Shown here: one piece after another, positions 38,618-47,801 of the stretch | Numbering within the stretch: position 1 is the first letter of the stretch | Layout of the letters: the number at the start of each line of letters is the position of its first letter | DNA from: a bacterium | GTDB lineage: Bacteria > Zixibacteria > MSB-5A5 > GN15 > FEB-12 | Direction: 5' to 3' | DNA: 64,000 bases | NCBI GenBank assembly: GCA_020444475.1 | Contig: JAHLKV010000001.1 | Coordinates: 124,001 to 188,000, forward strand | Notes under the pieces: model-generated | Database searches by the model: none | The model's input: only the letters and a program-made list of their open reading frames with translations | Told to the model about the DNA's origin: nothing | Program-made: the position numbers and the translations under genes

Positions 38618-39175
38618 ATGCGTACCGTATTGCCGAGTCTGGTCCTGGTCCTCGTGTTCGTGCTCGCGGTGGGGTGTTCACAAGATGAGGGAATTCAATC
38701 CGATATACACGATGGTCGCGTCAACCGTGACTGGCGGTCCCTGGTCGGGATAGACTCGATGCAGGTGTATGCTTCGGTTCACATCCTGGGGCAGGACATG
38801 GCCTCGGCCGGCGCCGGAATCGAGGATCAGCTCACACAGCGGCTGGACACCGCCGGTATCGGTATCACGCGCACCCCGTTCGTCTTTAACGCCGGCTACG
38901 TGAGTGTCTGGATTGACGGCTATCCTGCGACCGTCGGAGGTGACACCGCGAACCCCCACGTTTTCTTCAGCGCTATCATGCAACTTGACCGATATACGCA
39001 GATTCGGCATACGAAAGAGCTCCAAGACGAAGAACCGAAGCTGTCGCTGTCTACCACATGGAAGAAGTTTGGGGCGGGATCCTGCCCACTGGATTCGTTC
39101 GAAGTATACGCCGGTCGCCTGGTGGATATCTGGACGGACACGCTGCTGACGGAGCACGTCAAAGCCCAGAAATAG
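38618..39175 (+). CDS. Lipoprotein of unknown function
   Basis: The ATG at 38618 is preceded by GGAG at 7 nt and opens a lipoprotein signal (MRTVLPSLVLVLVFVLAVGCSQDE). The track start is seven codons upstream. The mature part of ~165 residues contains 'ASVHILGQDMASAGAGIEDQLTQRLDTAGI' and ends with 'DSFEVYAGRLVDIWTDTLLTEHVKAQK'. No domain is recognisable. The mixture of helix and strand, with few cysteines, suggests a soluble periplasmic domain tethered to a membrane. It is convergent with the VOC gene only 4 nt away. Confidence 0.72.
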   Translation: MRTVLPSLVLVLVFVLAVGCSQDEGIQSDIHDGRVNRDWRSLVGIDSMQVYASVHILGQDMASAGAGIEDQLTQRLDTAGIGITRTPFVFNAGYVSVWIDGYPATVGGDTANPHVFFSAIMQLDRYTQIRHTKELQDEEPKLSLSTTWKKFGAGSCPLDSFEVYAGRLVDIWTDTLLTEHVKAQK

Positions 39176-39179
39176 CCGG

Positions 39180-39638
39180 TTACGGTTCGATGGCGACCAA
39201 TTCCACCTTGATGCGGTCGGGGTCTTCGAAGTACACGGCGTAATGATCCGGACCACCCGCATACGGATGGCGATCTTCGTACAAGACGGTGGCACCGCGT
39301 TTGTTCAGCTGCTGCGTGAATTCGTCGACCGCTTTGCGCGATGCCACGTAGAAGGCGAGGTGATTCAGACCGACATGGCAGCGATTGTACGAGTGTCCCT
39401 GATACTTCTCATCGATCTGTACGAAAACGAGGTAGGTCTCGCCGAGTCGGTAGCTGAACCCGCGTTCCCACTGCTGATAGAGTGAGTATCCCAGTCGCAG
39501 CAGCAGCCAGCGCCAGAATTCCTGGCTGCGTTCAATATCGCTGACATATATCTCCAGATGGTGGAGCTGGCCAATCTTCGGCCTGCGACTTCCGCCGACA
39601 ATCCTCCCCACTCGCCTGTCGTCATGTTCCAGACTCAC
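39180..39638 (-). CDS. VOC/glyoxalase-superfamily protein
   Basis: A 152-residue single VOC domain begins at 'KIGQLHHLEIYVSDIERSQEFW', includes 'HVGLNHLAFYVASRKAVDEF' and ends 'DHYAVYFEDPDRIKVELVAIEP'. The metal ligands expected in VOC enzymes are available: His in LHHLEIYV, His in LNHLAFYV and Glu in KVELV. Members include glyoxalases, dioxygenases and fosfomycin-resistance proteins. The activity here is open. The likely start (a GTG) lies inside the end of the dipeptidase gene, a 17-nt overlap that suggests a two-gene operon. Confidence 0.85.
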   Translation of the reverse strand: MSLEHDDRRVGRIVGGSRRPKIGQLHHLEIYVSDIERSQEFWRWLLLRLGYSLYQQWERGFSYRLGETYLVFVQIDEKYQGHSYNRCHVGLNHLAFYVASRKAVDEFTQQLNKRGATVLYEDRHPYAGGPDHYAVYFEDPDRIKVELVAIEP

Positions 39639-40704
39639 AGAAAACCGCCTTCATCACCCGTACCCAGTTGTCCACCGCTATTCGCCGGCAGTCCGCACCG
39701 CTCACGCCCCGACTGCGCAGCCTTGTAAATAGTATCGGCAGGCCGCGAACATCGTTCATCTCGGCTGGAATCGTAGCCCCGTCGAAATCAGAACCGAGCG
39801 CCACGTGTTCGGCACCGACACGGTCGGCAATATAAACGAGATGATCCACGATTCTGTCAATCGGTGTCTGCGGATTGAGAGCGCCGTCGGACCGAAGATC
39901 GGCCACATGAAAGGTAACACCGATCAAACCACCGGATTTGGCAACAGCATCAATCTGCTTATCGGTCAGATTCCTTGCCGACGGGCAAAGGGTATGGACC
40001 GCTGAATGGGAGATGACCAGGGGCCTTTGACTGAGTCGGGCGACATCCCAAAACCCCCGCTCGGTGAGGTGGCTGAGGTCGATCATGATCCCCATTTCCT
40101 CACATTCCCGGACCAGCCTCTCCCCGGCGCTTGTCAGTCCCGGACCGGTGTCGGGTGTCGATGGGAAGACAAACGGGACCCCGTGACCGAACACATTCGG
40201 ACGACTCCAGACGGGACCTACTGACCGGAGTCCCAAATCGTACAGGGCGCGAAGATTGGAGAGATTCCCGGCCACCGGCTCTGCGCCTTCGAGATGAACG
40301 ACAGCACGAAAGGTGTCGTCACTCCCGATGGAGTCGAGATCCTGGCGGTTCCTAACGACCCGGAAGCGTCCTCCCGATTCAACCTCCAGAGCAAGAATGT
40401 CTTTCACCGCCCGGAGTCCGAATTCCATGGCGAACGCAGAATCAAGCGGCGGCGGCAGAGGTACTTCGTACCCCCCTTCCCGGCGGATGATCCGTTTCTC
40501 GGTGTCCCCAAACCCCTGTGGTGTCGGGGGCGTGCAAATGGCGCATATACCGCCGACCATGCCACCCCGGCGAGCCCGTGCTAAATCTACATGCTTTGAG
40601 GCCTGCTCCGAAAGAAACGGCGACATCGAGCCGGTTCCCTCAAAATACCAGTTGAAGAGGCTGTCGTTGTGACCGTCGAAGACCGGGAATTCGACTTTTT
40701 GCAT
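39622..40704 (-). CDS. Membrane dipeptidase (peptidase M19 / renal dipeptidase family)
   Basis: This is a dinuclear zinc dipeptidase. I use the ATG at 40704 (MQKVEFPVFDGHNDSLFNW), because the track start adds 18 unrelated residues. Zinc ligands are present: 'DGHND' near the N-terminus, Glu in 'VHLEGAEPV', His in 'VISHSAVHTLC' and Asp in 'ALGSDFDGA'. The length (360) is typical. No signal peptide is visible, so it is cytoplasmic, like many bacterial M19 enzymes, which split dipeptides including D-residue types. It is transcribed with the downstream VOC gene. Its start lies 390 nt from the divergent cytochrome gene. Confidence 0.93.
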   Translation of the reverse strand: MQKVEFPVFDGHNDSLFNWYFEGTGSMSPFLSEQASKHVDLARARRGGMVGGICAICTPPTPQGFGDTEKRIIRREGGYEVPLPPPLDSAFAMEFGLRAVKDILALEVESGGRFRVVRNRQDLDSIGSDDTFRAVVHLEGAEPVAGNLSNLRALYDLGLRSVGPVWSRPNVFGHGVPFVFPSTPDTGPGLTSAGERLVRECEEMGIMIDLSHLTERGFWDVARLSQRPLVISHSAVHTLCPSARNLTDKQIDAVAKSGGLIGVTFHVADLRSDGALNPQTPIDRIVDHLVYIADRVGAEHVALGSDFDGATIPAEMNDVRGLPILFTRLRSRGVSGADCRRIAVDNWVRVMKAVFCESGT

Positions 40705-40778
40705 CTGTTTCCGCACTCCGCAATCAGGGTTGGCCCAACATCGGTGAAAAGCCAACAAAGCGCAATTGACTTCCGTAA

Positions 40779-40794
40779 GTTAGTTATTCCTAAC
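40779..40794. promoter_or_regulatory. Inverted repeat GTTAG-N6-CTAAC, copy 1
   Basis: GTTAG-TTATTC-CTAAC, in the divergent region between the dipeptidase and the 11-haem cytochrome. An identical-arm copy with the same spacing lies directly upstream of the 19-haem gene (43269). Confidence 0.4.
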
Positions 40795-40968
40795 ACATTT
40801 ACCGCCTTGATTGACGCCGAACATGGGCACGAAGCACTCCGCTTGGGGCGCTTATGCGGAAAAGTACACCTTCTCGTATTTCTTTTATTGACAAGACGTT
40901 GCCTAAAGTTAACAGGCACTTCGCCCGACCATATCAAAAGCACATGAAATCGCTCTTTTTGGTCTATA

Positions 40969-40986
40969 AAGTGAAAAAATTCACTT
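40969..40986. promoter_or_regulatory. CRP/FNR-type inverted repeat upstream of the 11-haem cytochrome
   Basis: AAGTGAA-AAAA-TTCACTT, 18 bp, perfectly symmetric in its 7-bp arms. The core GTGA-N6-TCAC is the form bound by CRP/FNR-family regulators, and a related site lies upstream of the 19-haem gene (43208). A TATAAA box overlaps its left edge. Confidence 0.55.
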
Positions 40987-40989
40987 GCG

Positions 40990-41015
40990 CGAAGATAACA
41001 CAACATTTATCTTCG
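40990..41015 (+). promoter_or_regulatory. Stem-loop in the 5' leader of the 11-haem cytochrome gene
   Basis: CGAAGATAA-CACAACAT-TTATCTTCG: a perfect 9-bp stem with an 8-nt loop, 80 nt before the ATG. It may be a leader hairpin or a second protein-binding site. Confidence 0.4.
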
Positions 41016-41094
41016 TGTCCAGATTAGCGAAAACCTGTCTTCGATCCGGCGATGAGCCGCCGATGATTGAGGCGCTTTTGTTGGGAGACGCAGC

Positions 41095-43113
41095 ATGCAC
41101 GGTCTGAATGAATCTCGCCGTCCAACCTCCACGGCCGGACATCGGCGCGGGTGGCTGCTATGTTCGGCAGTTTTCATGCTCATTATGGTCCTCCTTCTTT
41201 CCGCATCGCCGCTGGTGGCCCAGGAAGAAGATCCCGGCATTTCCGACAATTGTCTGATGTGCCACGACGGGGCCGTTAGACAGGACGAGGGCCCCGTCAT
41301 GGAGGCTCATCGCGGCTCGGTGCACGAAGGTCTGGAGTGTGTAGACTGTCACGCATCGATCGAAGAGCTGCCGCACGACGAAGACCTTCCACCGGTCCAA
41401 TGCGGTGACTGCCACGATGATGCTTCCGATGAATACAAGCGCCACGGCCGGCTCTCGTTCCCCGGCGGCGAAGACATCCCTGACTGTGCCGCCTGCCACG
41501 GCGCCCACGATATCCTCTCGTCAACCGACAAGGCCTCCCGTGTCAACCCGGTGAATCTGCCTGCCACCTGCGGTGTCTGTCACGAAGACATCGATCTCAC
41601 CCAGAAGCACGAGATCCTGTTCGGTAAGGCCGTTGACCTTTACAAGAGCTCAGTCCATGGCACGGCCTCGCTGGGCGGTGTCTATCTCGCAGCGACCTGT
41701 AATGACTGCCACTCGACTGGTGGGACGGCCCACAAGATTTATTCACCGGACCACCCGGAATCATCGATCAATCACTTCAATATTCCCAGCACCTGCGGCA
41801 AGTGCCACCATAACGTCGAACTCGACTTCTGGGAGGGCATCCACGGCAAGCTTGTTAAACGAGGTGAGACCGACGCTCCGGTGTGCACCGACTGCCACGG
41901 TGAGCACGGCATCGTCTCACCGGACAATCCGGAGTCTCGCGTCAGCCCGACCCGAGTCGCCGAAGCGACCTGCGCCCCCTGCCACGAATCGGCCCGCCTG
42001 AACGAGAAGTACGGTACCCCGGTCGGCCGGATACAGTCGTGGGTGGATTCTTATCACGGTCTCAAGAGCCGCGCCGGTGACCTCACTGTCGCCAACTGCG
42101 CCTCCTGCCACGGGGCGCACCGGATTCTCCCCCACACCGACCCGACCTCGTCGATCTATCCGGGCAACCTTAAAGAAACCTGCGGCCAGTGCCATGCCGG
42201 TATGACGGCCGAGATGGCCGCTGCGACACAGATTCACGGACAGCCCGGGGTCTCGCAGACCGAAATGGCCAACATAGTCAAGAGTATCTACATCGTCATC
42301 ATCGTGATAGTCATCGGAGTCATGATCCTCCACTGGCTGATAGACCTGCTCAAGCAGATTCGGGCCGTCAACAAACTTCCGCAGATCCGGCGAATGACCG
42401 CCAACGAAGTCTGGCAGCACACCTTCCTTATGGTGACGTTTATCGTGCTGGTGATCTCCGGCTTCTCCCTTCGATTCTACGAAGCCTGGTGGTCGCAGTG
42501 GCTGTTCGGTTGGGAAGGCGGCGCCGAACTTCGAGGTGTCATACACCGAGTCGCCGCGGTCATCTTCATGCTGACGACACTCTGGCACGTCGTCTATCTG
42601 GCCGGAAAACGTGGACGGCAGTTCGTCGCGGACATGCTCCCCGGCAAGCACGACGTGACCCAGTTCATCGAGATGATCCTCTACAATATGGGACTCAGGA
42701 AGGAACATCCGCGCTTCCGGCGCTTCAGCTACGTTGAGAAAGCCGAGTACTGGGCGCTGGTGTGGGGAACGATCGTCATGGCGCTGACCGGCATCGCGCT
42801 CTGGTACGACAACCTCGTCGTGGCCTTCCTCCCCAAAGGTGCGTTGGACGTTATACTCGTGGTTCACTACTACGAAGCCTGGCTGGCCACACTTGCGATT
42901 CTCGTCTGGCATATGTACTCGACGGTTTTCAATCCGAAGGTCTATCCTATGAATCCGTCGTGGTACACGGGCCAAATGCCGATCGACATGCTCAAGAGCG
43001 AACATCCGGAAGATCCGGCTATACTCGAGCTCGAGGGCCGACTCCCCAGGCAGGATACGGTGAAACCGGCAGCCCCGAACCAAACCGACAAGCAGAGCAA
43101 CGATACGAAGTAG
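41095..43113 (+). CDS. Eleven-haem cytochrome c fused to a b-type membrane domain (CbcL-like)
   Basis: A 672-residue inner-membrane electron carrier. A signal sequence (~20-43, 'LLCSAVFMLIMVLLLSASPLVAQ') leads to a periplasmic domain with 11 CXXCH sites (CLMCH, CVDCH, CGDCH, CAACH, CGVCH, CNDCH, CGKCH, CTDCH, CAPCH, CASCH, CGQCH). From ~395 five helices follow, with histidines suited to two b haems ('WQHTFLMVTFIV', 'IHRVAAVIFMLTTLWHVVYL', 'VVHYYEAWLATLAILVWHMY'), like the di-haem cytochrome b561/HydC type. The architecture resembles Geobacter CbcL, a quinol dehydrogenase for low-potential acceptors. GGGAG lies 7 nt before the ATG. It is the first of three cytochrome genes. The electron acceptor is unknown. 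Confidence 0.9.
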   Translation: MHGLNESRRPTSTAGHRRGWLLCSAVFMLIMVLLLSASPLVAQEEDPGISDNCLMCHDGAVRQDEGPVMEAHRGSVHEGLECVDCHASIEELPHDEDLPPVQCGDCHDDASDEYKRHGRLSFPGGEDIPDCAACHGAHDILSSTDKASRVNPVNLPATCGVCHEDIDLTQKHEILFGKAVDLYKSSVHGTASLGGVYLAATCNDCHSTGGTAHKIYSPDHPESSINHFNIPSTCGKCHHNVELDFWEGIHGKLVKRGETDAPVCTDCHGEHGIVSPDNPESRVSPTRVAEATCAPCHESARLNEKYGTPVGRIQSWVDSYHGLKSRAGDLTVANCASCHGAHRILPHTDPTSSIYPGNLKETCGQCHAGMTAEMAAATQIHGQPGVSQTEMANIVKSIYIVIIVIVIGVMILHWLIDLLKQIRAVNKLPQIRRMTANEVWQHTFLMVTFIVLVISGFSLRFYEAWWSQWLFGWEGGAELRGVIHRVAAVIFMLTTLWHVVYLAGKRGRQFVADMLPGKHDVTQFIEMILYNMGLRKEHPRFRRFSYVEKAEYWALVWGTIVMALTGIALWYDNLVVAFLPKGALDVILVVHYYEAWLATLAILVWHMYSTVFNPKVYPMNPSWYTGQMPIDMLKSEHPEDPAILELEGRLPRQDTVKPAAPNQTDKQSNDTK

Positions 43114-43128
43114 TAGTCAGAATTGACG

Positions 43129-43154
43129 ACGGGACAACCGAACGGTTGTCCCGT
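43129..43154 (+). terminator. Perfect hairpin between cytochrome genes
   Basis: ACGGGACAACCG-AA-CGGTTGTCCCGT (effectively a 10-bp stem with a GAAC loop), 16 nt after the 11-haem stop. No T tract follows, so it may be a processing or stability element rather than a true terminator. Confidence 0.5.
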
Positions 43155-43207
43155 TGTCTGCATAGAGAGGATAATGCGGACCGCAATTAGACAATTGAGC
43201 AGCACCT

Positions 43208-43225
43208 TCGTGAATCGATTCACGA
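43208..43225. promoter_or_regulatory. CRP/FNR-type palindrome upstream of the 19-haem cytochrome
   Basis: TCGTGAATCGATTCACGA, an 18-bp perfect palindrome with the core GTGAA-N4-TTCAC shared with the site at 40969. It precedes a possible promoter TTGACG-N17-CACATT (43234-43262). Confidence 0.6.
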
Positions 43226-43268
43226 TATTTTGCTTGACGGGTAGAGCGACGCGGGCCACATTATCGCC

Positions 43269-43284
43269 GTTAGTAGCCACTAAC
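43269..43284. promoter_or_regulatory. Inverted repeat GTTAG-N6-CTAAC, copy 2
   Basis: GTTAG-TAGCCA-CTAAC, 24 nt before the 19-haem start codon, with arms and spacing identical to the copy at 40779. Close to the start, it could block transcription or translation. Confidence 0.4.
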
Positions 43285-43307
43285 TTCTGAATCGCGGGAA
43301 AGGGTGT

Positions 43308-46130
43308 ATGGGCGTTTCAAGAGACTACGGCTCCGGGAAAACCGCACGCGCAGGGACGCTGGCAGCCTTTCTGCTGCTCACGGTCCTCCTTGCTTTGCCA
43401 CTGACGTCGTTCGCACAGGAAAACGATGAGTGCCTGATGTGTCACGGCGACCCCGACCTCTCCGCGGAGCGGGACGGTCTCGAACTCTCCCTGTTCGTCG
43501 ATGAGGACACCTTCGGCAAATCGGTTCACGCTCCCCTGGAGTGTATCGACTGCCACCAGGATCTGGCGGGCGCCGAAATGCCCCACGATGAGATGGTCGC
43601 CGACGTTGACTGCGGCATGTGCCATGATGATGTCGCCGAGATATACGGCCACAGCGTCCACGGCCAGCAGGTGGCGAAGGGTGAGAAACTCGCCCCCCAA
43701 TGCTGGGACTGTCACGGCAAACACGACATCCTTCCCAGGACCGATCCGAACTCCCAGGTCACGAAGTTCAACATTCCCGTCATGTGCGCCACCTGTCACC
43801 GTGAAGGAACGGCGGTCACCCGGAAGTACGACATCCCGGCCGATTCGGTGTTTCACTATTATTCGCAGTCCATTCACGGAGCGGGCCTCTTCCAGCAGGG
43901 CCTGACGGTCACGGCCGTCTGCTCGGACTGCCATACGGCTCACAACGTGCTGCCCCATGATGACCCCAAGTCGAGTATCAACCGCGCTAATGTCGCCAAC
44001 ACCTGCCAGAACTGCCACGGACGAATCGAGCAGGTTCACAAAAAAGTCGTCCGCGGTGAGCTATGGGAGAAGGAACCGAATAAGGTCCCGGCCTGCGTCG
44101 ACTGCCACCGTCCGCACGAAATTCGTCGTTTGTACTATGACGAAGGGATCGCCGACGCAGAGTGCATGACCTGTCACGGCAAGACCGATCTGTTCGCGAT
44201 GCGCGACGGGGAGCAGGTGTCGATGTATGTCGACACCGGCGAAGTTCAGCATTCGATCCATCGCTCCATCCAGTGCGCCCAGTGTCACACCGGCGCGACT
44301 CCGCAACGTGCCTCCCGACCGTGCGTCACGGTCATCCAGAAGGTCGACTGTTCCATTTGCCACTCGGAAGTCGTTGCAACGTACACGACCAGCACGCACG
44401 GAAAGCTGGCCGAGCGGGGCGATCCCGATGCTCCCGTCTGCGAAACCTGCCACGGCACGCACACCATCCAGAACCGACAGAACTCGAAATCTCCCACCTT
44501 CCCGACCAATGTCCCGGATCTGTGTTCCAAGTGCCACGGCGAAGGTGGTGTCGCCACCGCGCGCTATGCCGATGGTCAGCGCAACGTCGTCGAGGAATAC
44601 AAGCACGGTACCCACGGCGTGGGTCTGCTCGCCAGTGGACTGGTGGTGACCGCGATGTGTACGGACTGCCACACGCCACACCATGAACTGCCGCCGGAGG
44701 ACCCGCAATCGACCGTCCACCACGACAATATCCCCGCGACCTGCGCCAAGTGCCACAACGGCATCTACGAGCAGTACAGCATGAGCATTCATTCGCCGCT
44801 CGTTAATGATACCGACAAGAAGTTGCCGATCTGCTCCGACTGCCACCAGTCACATAATATCACCGAGTCGAATCTCTCCGGCTTCCGACTGGAGATCATG
44901 CAGCAGTGCGGTGATTGTCATGAGGATGTTACCGCAACCTATTTCGAAACCTTCCACGGCAAAGTGTCGCAGCTCGGTTCGTCGGCTGCCGCCATGTGCT
45001 ATGACTGCCACGGCGCCCACGACATTCTCCCGCCGGATGAGCCGGCTTCGCACCTGTCACGACAAAACGTCGTCGAGACGTGCGGCAAGTGCCACGAAGG
45101 CTCGCACCTGCAGTTTGCAGGCTATCTGAGCCACGCGACGCACCACGATCGGACCAAGTATCCGATCCTGTTTTATACTTTCTGGTTTATGACCACGCTG
45201 CTGGTCGGTACCCTTATTGTTGCCGGCACACACACCCTGCTGTGGCTGCCACGCTCGTTCCAGGCCATGAAAGCTGCCCAGGCGATCCGTCAGGCTACCC
45301 GCGGTCAGCTCGAATACCAGCGCTTCAAACCCCTCCATCGCCGTTTGCACATAATGGTCGTGATCAGCTTCCTCGGCCTGGCGATCACCGGTATGACGTT
45401 GAAGTTCTCGTACCTCGGCTGGGCACAGTGGCTCGCCGAGCTGCTCGGTGGACCGGCGTCGGCCGGCTTCATTCACCGTGTTTGCGCGGTCATAACATTC
45501 GCCTATTTCGCGATTCACATCTACGACCTGATTAGCGAAAAACGCAAGGCGGGGCGTTCGTGGAAGTCGTACCTGATTGGCCAGGACTCGATGCTGCCCA
45601 ACAAAAACGACTGGATCGATCTCAAGGCGACGATAAAGTGGTTCATCGGCATGGGGCCCCGCCCCGAGTACGGCCGCTGGACCTACTGGGAGAAGTTCGA
45701 CTATTTCGCGGTATTCTGGGGTGTGACGGTGATCGGCGCCACCGGCCTCGTGCTGTGGTTCCCCGAGTTCTTCACGATATTCCTGCCCGGGTGGATCATC
45801 AACGTCGCGACCATCGTCCACTCGGACGAGGCGCTGCTGGCGGTGGCTTTCATTTTCACCGTTCACTTCTTCAACACCCACTTCCGTCCGGACAAATTCC
45901 CCATGGATACGGTGATCTTCACCGGACGCATGCCGGTCGAGGAGTTGAAGCACGACCGTCCGCGTGAATACCGGGAGCTGATCAATTCACGGCAAATCCG
46001 AAAACACCTCGTAGAGCCGCTGCCGCCGTATGTGGTCAGGGGTTTGAAGGTATTCGGGACCGTCGCACTCCTAATTGGCCTTGCGTTGATCCTGTTGATT
46101 ATCTATGCTGAGGTGTTCGGATACAAGTAG
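43308..46130 (+). CDS. Nineteen-haem cytochrome c fused to a b-type membrane domain
   Basis: A 940-residue paralogue of the preceding protein. After a signal peptide (~12-38) come 19 CXXCH sites, from CLMCH at the start to CGKCH just before the membrane part. The c domain seems internally duplicated: '[24 protein letters not shown]' near haem 1 and '[24 protein letters not shown]' near haem 9 align. From ~620 six helices follow, with paired histidines ('[18 protein letters not shown]', '[20 protein letters not shown]', '[19 protein letters not shown]') for b haems and a last helix '[23 protein letters not shown]'. It should oxidise quinol and pass electrons along the haem wire in the periplasm. 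GGAAAGG precedes the ATG. No close functional match is known to me. Confidence 0.9.
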   Translation: MGVSRDYGSGKTARAGTLAAFLLLTVLLALPLTSFAQENDECLMCHGDPDLSAERDGLELSLFVDEDTFGKSVHAPLECIDCHQDLAGAEMPHDEMVADVDCGMCHDDVAEIYGHSVHGQQVAKGEKLAPQCWDCHGKHDILPRTDPNSQVTKFNIPVMCATCHREGTAVTRKYDIPADSVFHYYSQSIHGAGLFQQGLTVTAVCSDCHTAHNVLPHDDPKSSINRANVANTCQNCHGRIEQVHKKVVRGELWEKEPNKVPACVDCHRPHEIRRLYYDEGIADAECMTCHGKTDLFAMRDGEQVSMYVDTGEVQHSIHRSIQCAQCHTGATPQRASRPCVTVIQKVDCSICHSEVVATYTTSTHGKLAERGDPDAPVCETCHGTHTIQNRQNSKSPTFPTNVPDLCSKCHGEGGVATARYADGQRNVVEEYKHGTHGVGLLASGLVVTAMCTDCHTPHHELPPEDPQSTVHHDNIPATCAKCHNGIYEQYSMSIHSPLVNDTDKKLPICSDCHQSHNITESNLSGFRLEIMQQCGDCHEDVTATYFETFHGKVSQLGSSAAAMCYDCHGAHDILPPDEPASHLSRQNVVETCGKCHEGSHLQFAGYLSHATHHDRTKYPILFYTFWFMTTLLVGTLIVAGTHTLLWLPRSFQAMKAAQAIRQATRGQLEYQRFKPLHRRLHIMVVISFLGLAITGMTLKFSYLGWAQWLAELLGGPASAGFIHRVCAVITFAYFAIHIYDLISEKRKAGRSWKSYLIGQDSMLPNKNDWIDLKATIKWFIGMGPRPEYGRWTYWEKFDYFAVFWGVTVIGATGLVLWFPEFFTIFLPGWIINVATIVHSDEALLAVAFIFTVHFFNTHFRPDKFPMDTVIFTGRMPVEELKHDRPREYRELINSRQIRKHLVEPLPPYVVRGLKVFGTVALLIGLALILLIIYAEVFGYK

Positions 46131-46161
46131 TGGATCAGCCGATGCGGACCAGACATCCTTT

Positions 46162-46195
46162 CCGGGAGTCGACCTGATCGGCTCCCGGTTTCGTT
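46162..46195 (+). terminator. Terminator after the 19-haem cytochrome gene
   Basis: CCGGGAG-T-CGA-CCTGA-TCG-G-CTCCCGG followed by TTTCGTTT: a 10-bp stem with one mismatch, 32 nt after the stop. Confidence 0.65.
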
Positions 46196-46253
46196 TGAGT
46201 CCGATCGAATCGAGTGTGCCTGCTGCCCGAATGAGCTATTGTAAGGAGGTTGC

Positions 46254-47771
46254 GTGGAGAAGCCCATTCAGAAAAGAACCGTGTTTCGCCATCCCCTGGC
46301 CGCGCTTGGTGGCGCGCTTTTCCTTGCCGGCGGGTTCCTCTTCCTGATCCTGCTGTTTTTCGATTTCACGTCCAACAACGAAAACCCCTATCGCGCGCTG
46401 GTGACATGGGTGGGCGTCCCGTTTGTCATTACGCTCGGTTTCGTGCTCTTCCTCTGGGCGATTCGCCAGCAGGTGAAACAGGCTCGGAAAGAAGGACGGC
46501 GGGTTCGATTCAATCTCTCAATCGATCCCAGCGATCCGGTCTACATGCGCAACCTGTGGCTCTTCCTCGGACTCTGCGCGGTCTTGCTGCTGCTGGTGGT
46601 TTACAGCGGCACCCAGGCGTACGAAGCTACCGACTCGGTAGCCTTCTGCGGAGAAACCTGCCACACCGTGATGGAACCACAAGCGGTGACCTACCACAAC
46701 TCGGCCCACGCCCGTGTGCCCTGCGTGGAGTGCCATATCGGTCCCGGCGCTTCGTTTTATGTCCGCTCAAAGGTGGACGGTATCCGCCAGCTCTGGGCGA
46801 CTGCGCTCGACACCTATTCGCGTCCGATCGAAACCCCCGTCGCAAACCTGCGACCGTCCCGAGAAACCTGCGAGAACTGTCACTGGCCCCAGCAGTTCTA
46901 TGGCGAGAAGCTGGTTACCCGGACCTATTACAAGACCGACGAACAAAACTCTCCCTGGACCATCAATCTTCTTCTCAAGATCGGCGGCGGTAACCCCCGA
47001 ACCGGGATCAACGAGGGAATTCACTGGCATATGGTGACCGCCAGCGACATCCGCTATGTCGCCTCCGATCCCAAACGCAACGACATTGTCTGGGTGGAAC
47101 TGGTAGATAAGCAGACCGGGGACACGACCATCTACACCAAACAGGGAGCCGACCTTCCCGACCTGGAGAGTCCCGAGACGGAGATTCGGAGATTCGACTG
47201 CATGGACTGCCACAACCGACCGTCACACAAATTCCTCGCTCCCGCGACATCGCTCAACCTGGCCATGTCGACCGGTCAGATTTCTCCCCGCATCCCCTAC
47301 ATCAGGCAGGAAGGACTGGACGTGCTCAATGCGGAGTATGAGAATCGGGAAGAAGCGCAGGAGAAGATTCGCAGTGGGATCCAATCCTACTATGAAGAGA
47401 AGTATCCCGGATTCACCGACTCGAATCGAACGCTGATCGAACAGGCCACGACGAAAATCCTTGATATATACAACAACAACTTCTTCCCCGAAATGAAGAC
47501 GGACTATCGAGACCGCGAGAACCACCTCAGCCATTTCGTAAACGATGGTTGCTTCCGGTGCCATAACACCGACATGCAGGACGCCGAAGGCAACGCAGTG
47601 AAGAGCGACTGCAACAGCTGTCATCTGATCCTCGCTCAGGGCCCGTCGGAGTCGGTGGACAGCTTAGAGAGCAATCTTGCGGGCCTGACCTTCCAGCATC
47701 CGGAAGACATCGGCGGCATGTGGCAGGACTCAAAGTGCACGGATTGTCACACTCCCGAACAGGGTTACTAA
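46254..47771 (+). CDS. Seven-haem NapC/NirT-type membrane cytochrome (ImcH-like)
   Basis: The gene starts with GTG 4 nt after AAGGAGG. The 505-residue protein has three helices (~14-37, ~46-70, ~100-122) and then a periplasmic domain. The first haem site is CGETCH (CX3CH), set in 'FCGETCHTVMEPQAVTYHNSAHARVPCVECH', the NapC/NirT pattern. Six CXXCH sites follow (CVECH, CENCH, CMDCH, CFRCH, CNSCH, CTDCH), seven in all. Size, three helices and seven haems match Geobacter ImcH, a quinol dehydrogenase needed for high-potential extracellular acceptors. A terminator before it suggests its own transcript, but the cluster probably works as a set. Confidence 0.9.
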   Translation: MEKPIQKRTVFRHPLAALGGALFLAGGFLFLILLFFDFTSNNENPYRALVTWVGVPFVITLGFVLFLWAIRQQVKQARKEGRRVRFNLSIDPSDPVYMRNLWLFLGLCAVLLLLVVYSGTQAYEATDSVAFCGETCHTVMEPQAVTYHNSAHARVPCVECHIGPGASFYVRSKVDGIRQLWATALDTYSRPIETPVANLRPSRETCENCHWPQQFYGEKLVTRTYYKTDEQNSPWTINLLLKIGGGNPRTGINEGIHWHMVTASDIRYVASDPKRNDIVWVELVDKQTGDTTIYTKQGADLPDLESPETEIRRFDCMDCHNRPSHKFLAPATSLNLAMSTGQISPRIPYIRQEGLDVLNAEYENREEAQEKIRSGIQSYYEEKYPGFTDSNRTLIEQATTKILDIYNNNFFPEMKTDYRDRENHLSHFVNDGCFRCHNTDMQDAEGNAVKSDCNSCHLILAQGPSESVDSLESNLAGLTFQHPEDIGGMWQDSKCTDCHTPEQGY

Positions 47772-47801
47772 GTTAGACAACCGCTCGCCAGGTAGACGTC
47801 A

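Noticed and set aside
40893-40912. TTGACA at 40893 as promoter of the 11-haem gene
   Set aside because: The best -10 match (TTAACA) is only 15 nt away and weak. The TATAAA box nearer the operator is at least as likely, so no promoter is claimed.
41917-43083. 388-codon minus-strand ORF
   Set aside because: Shadow of the 11-haem cytochrome gene. The translation is rich in His, Asp and Arg without any fold signature.
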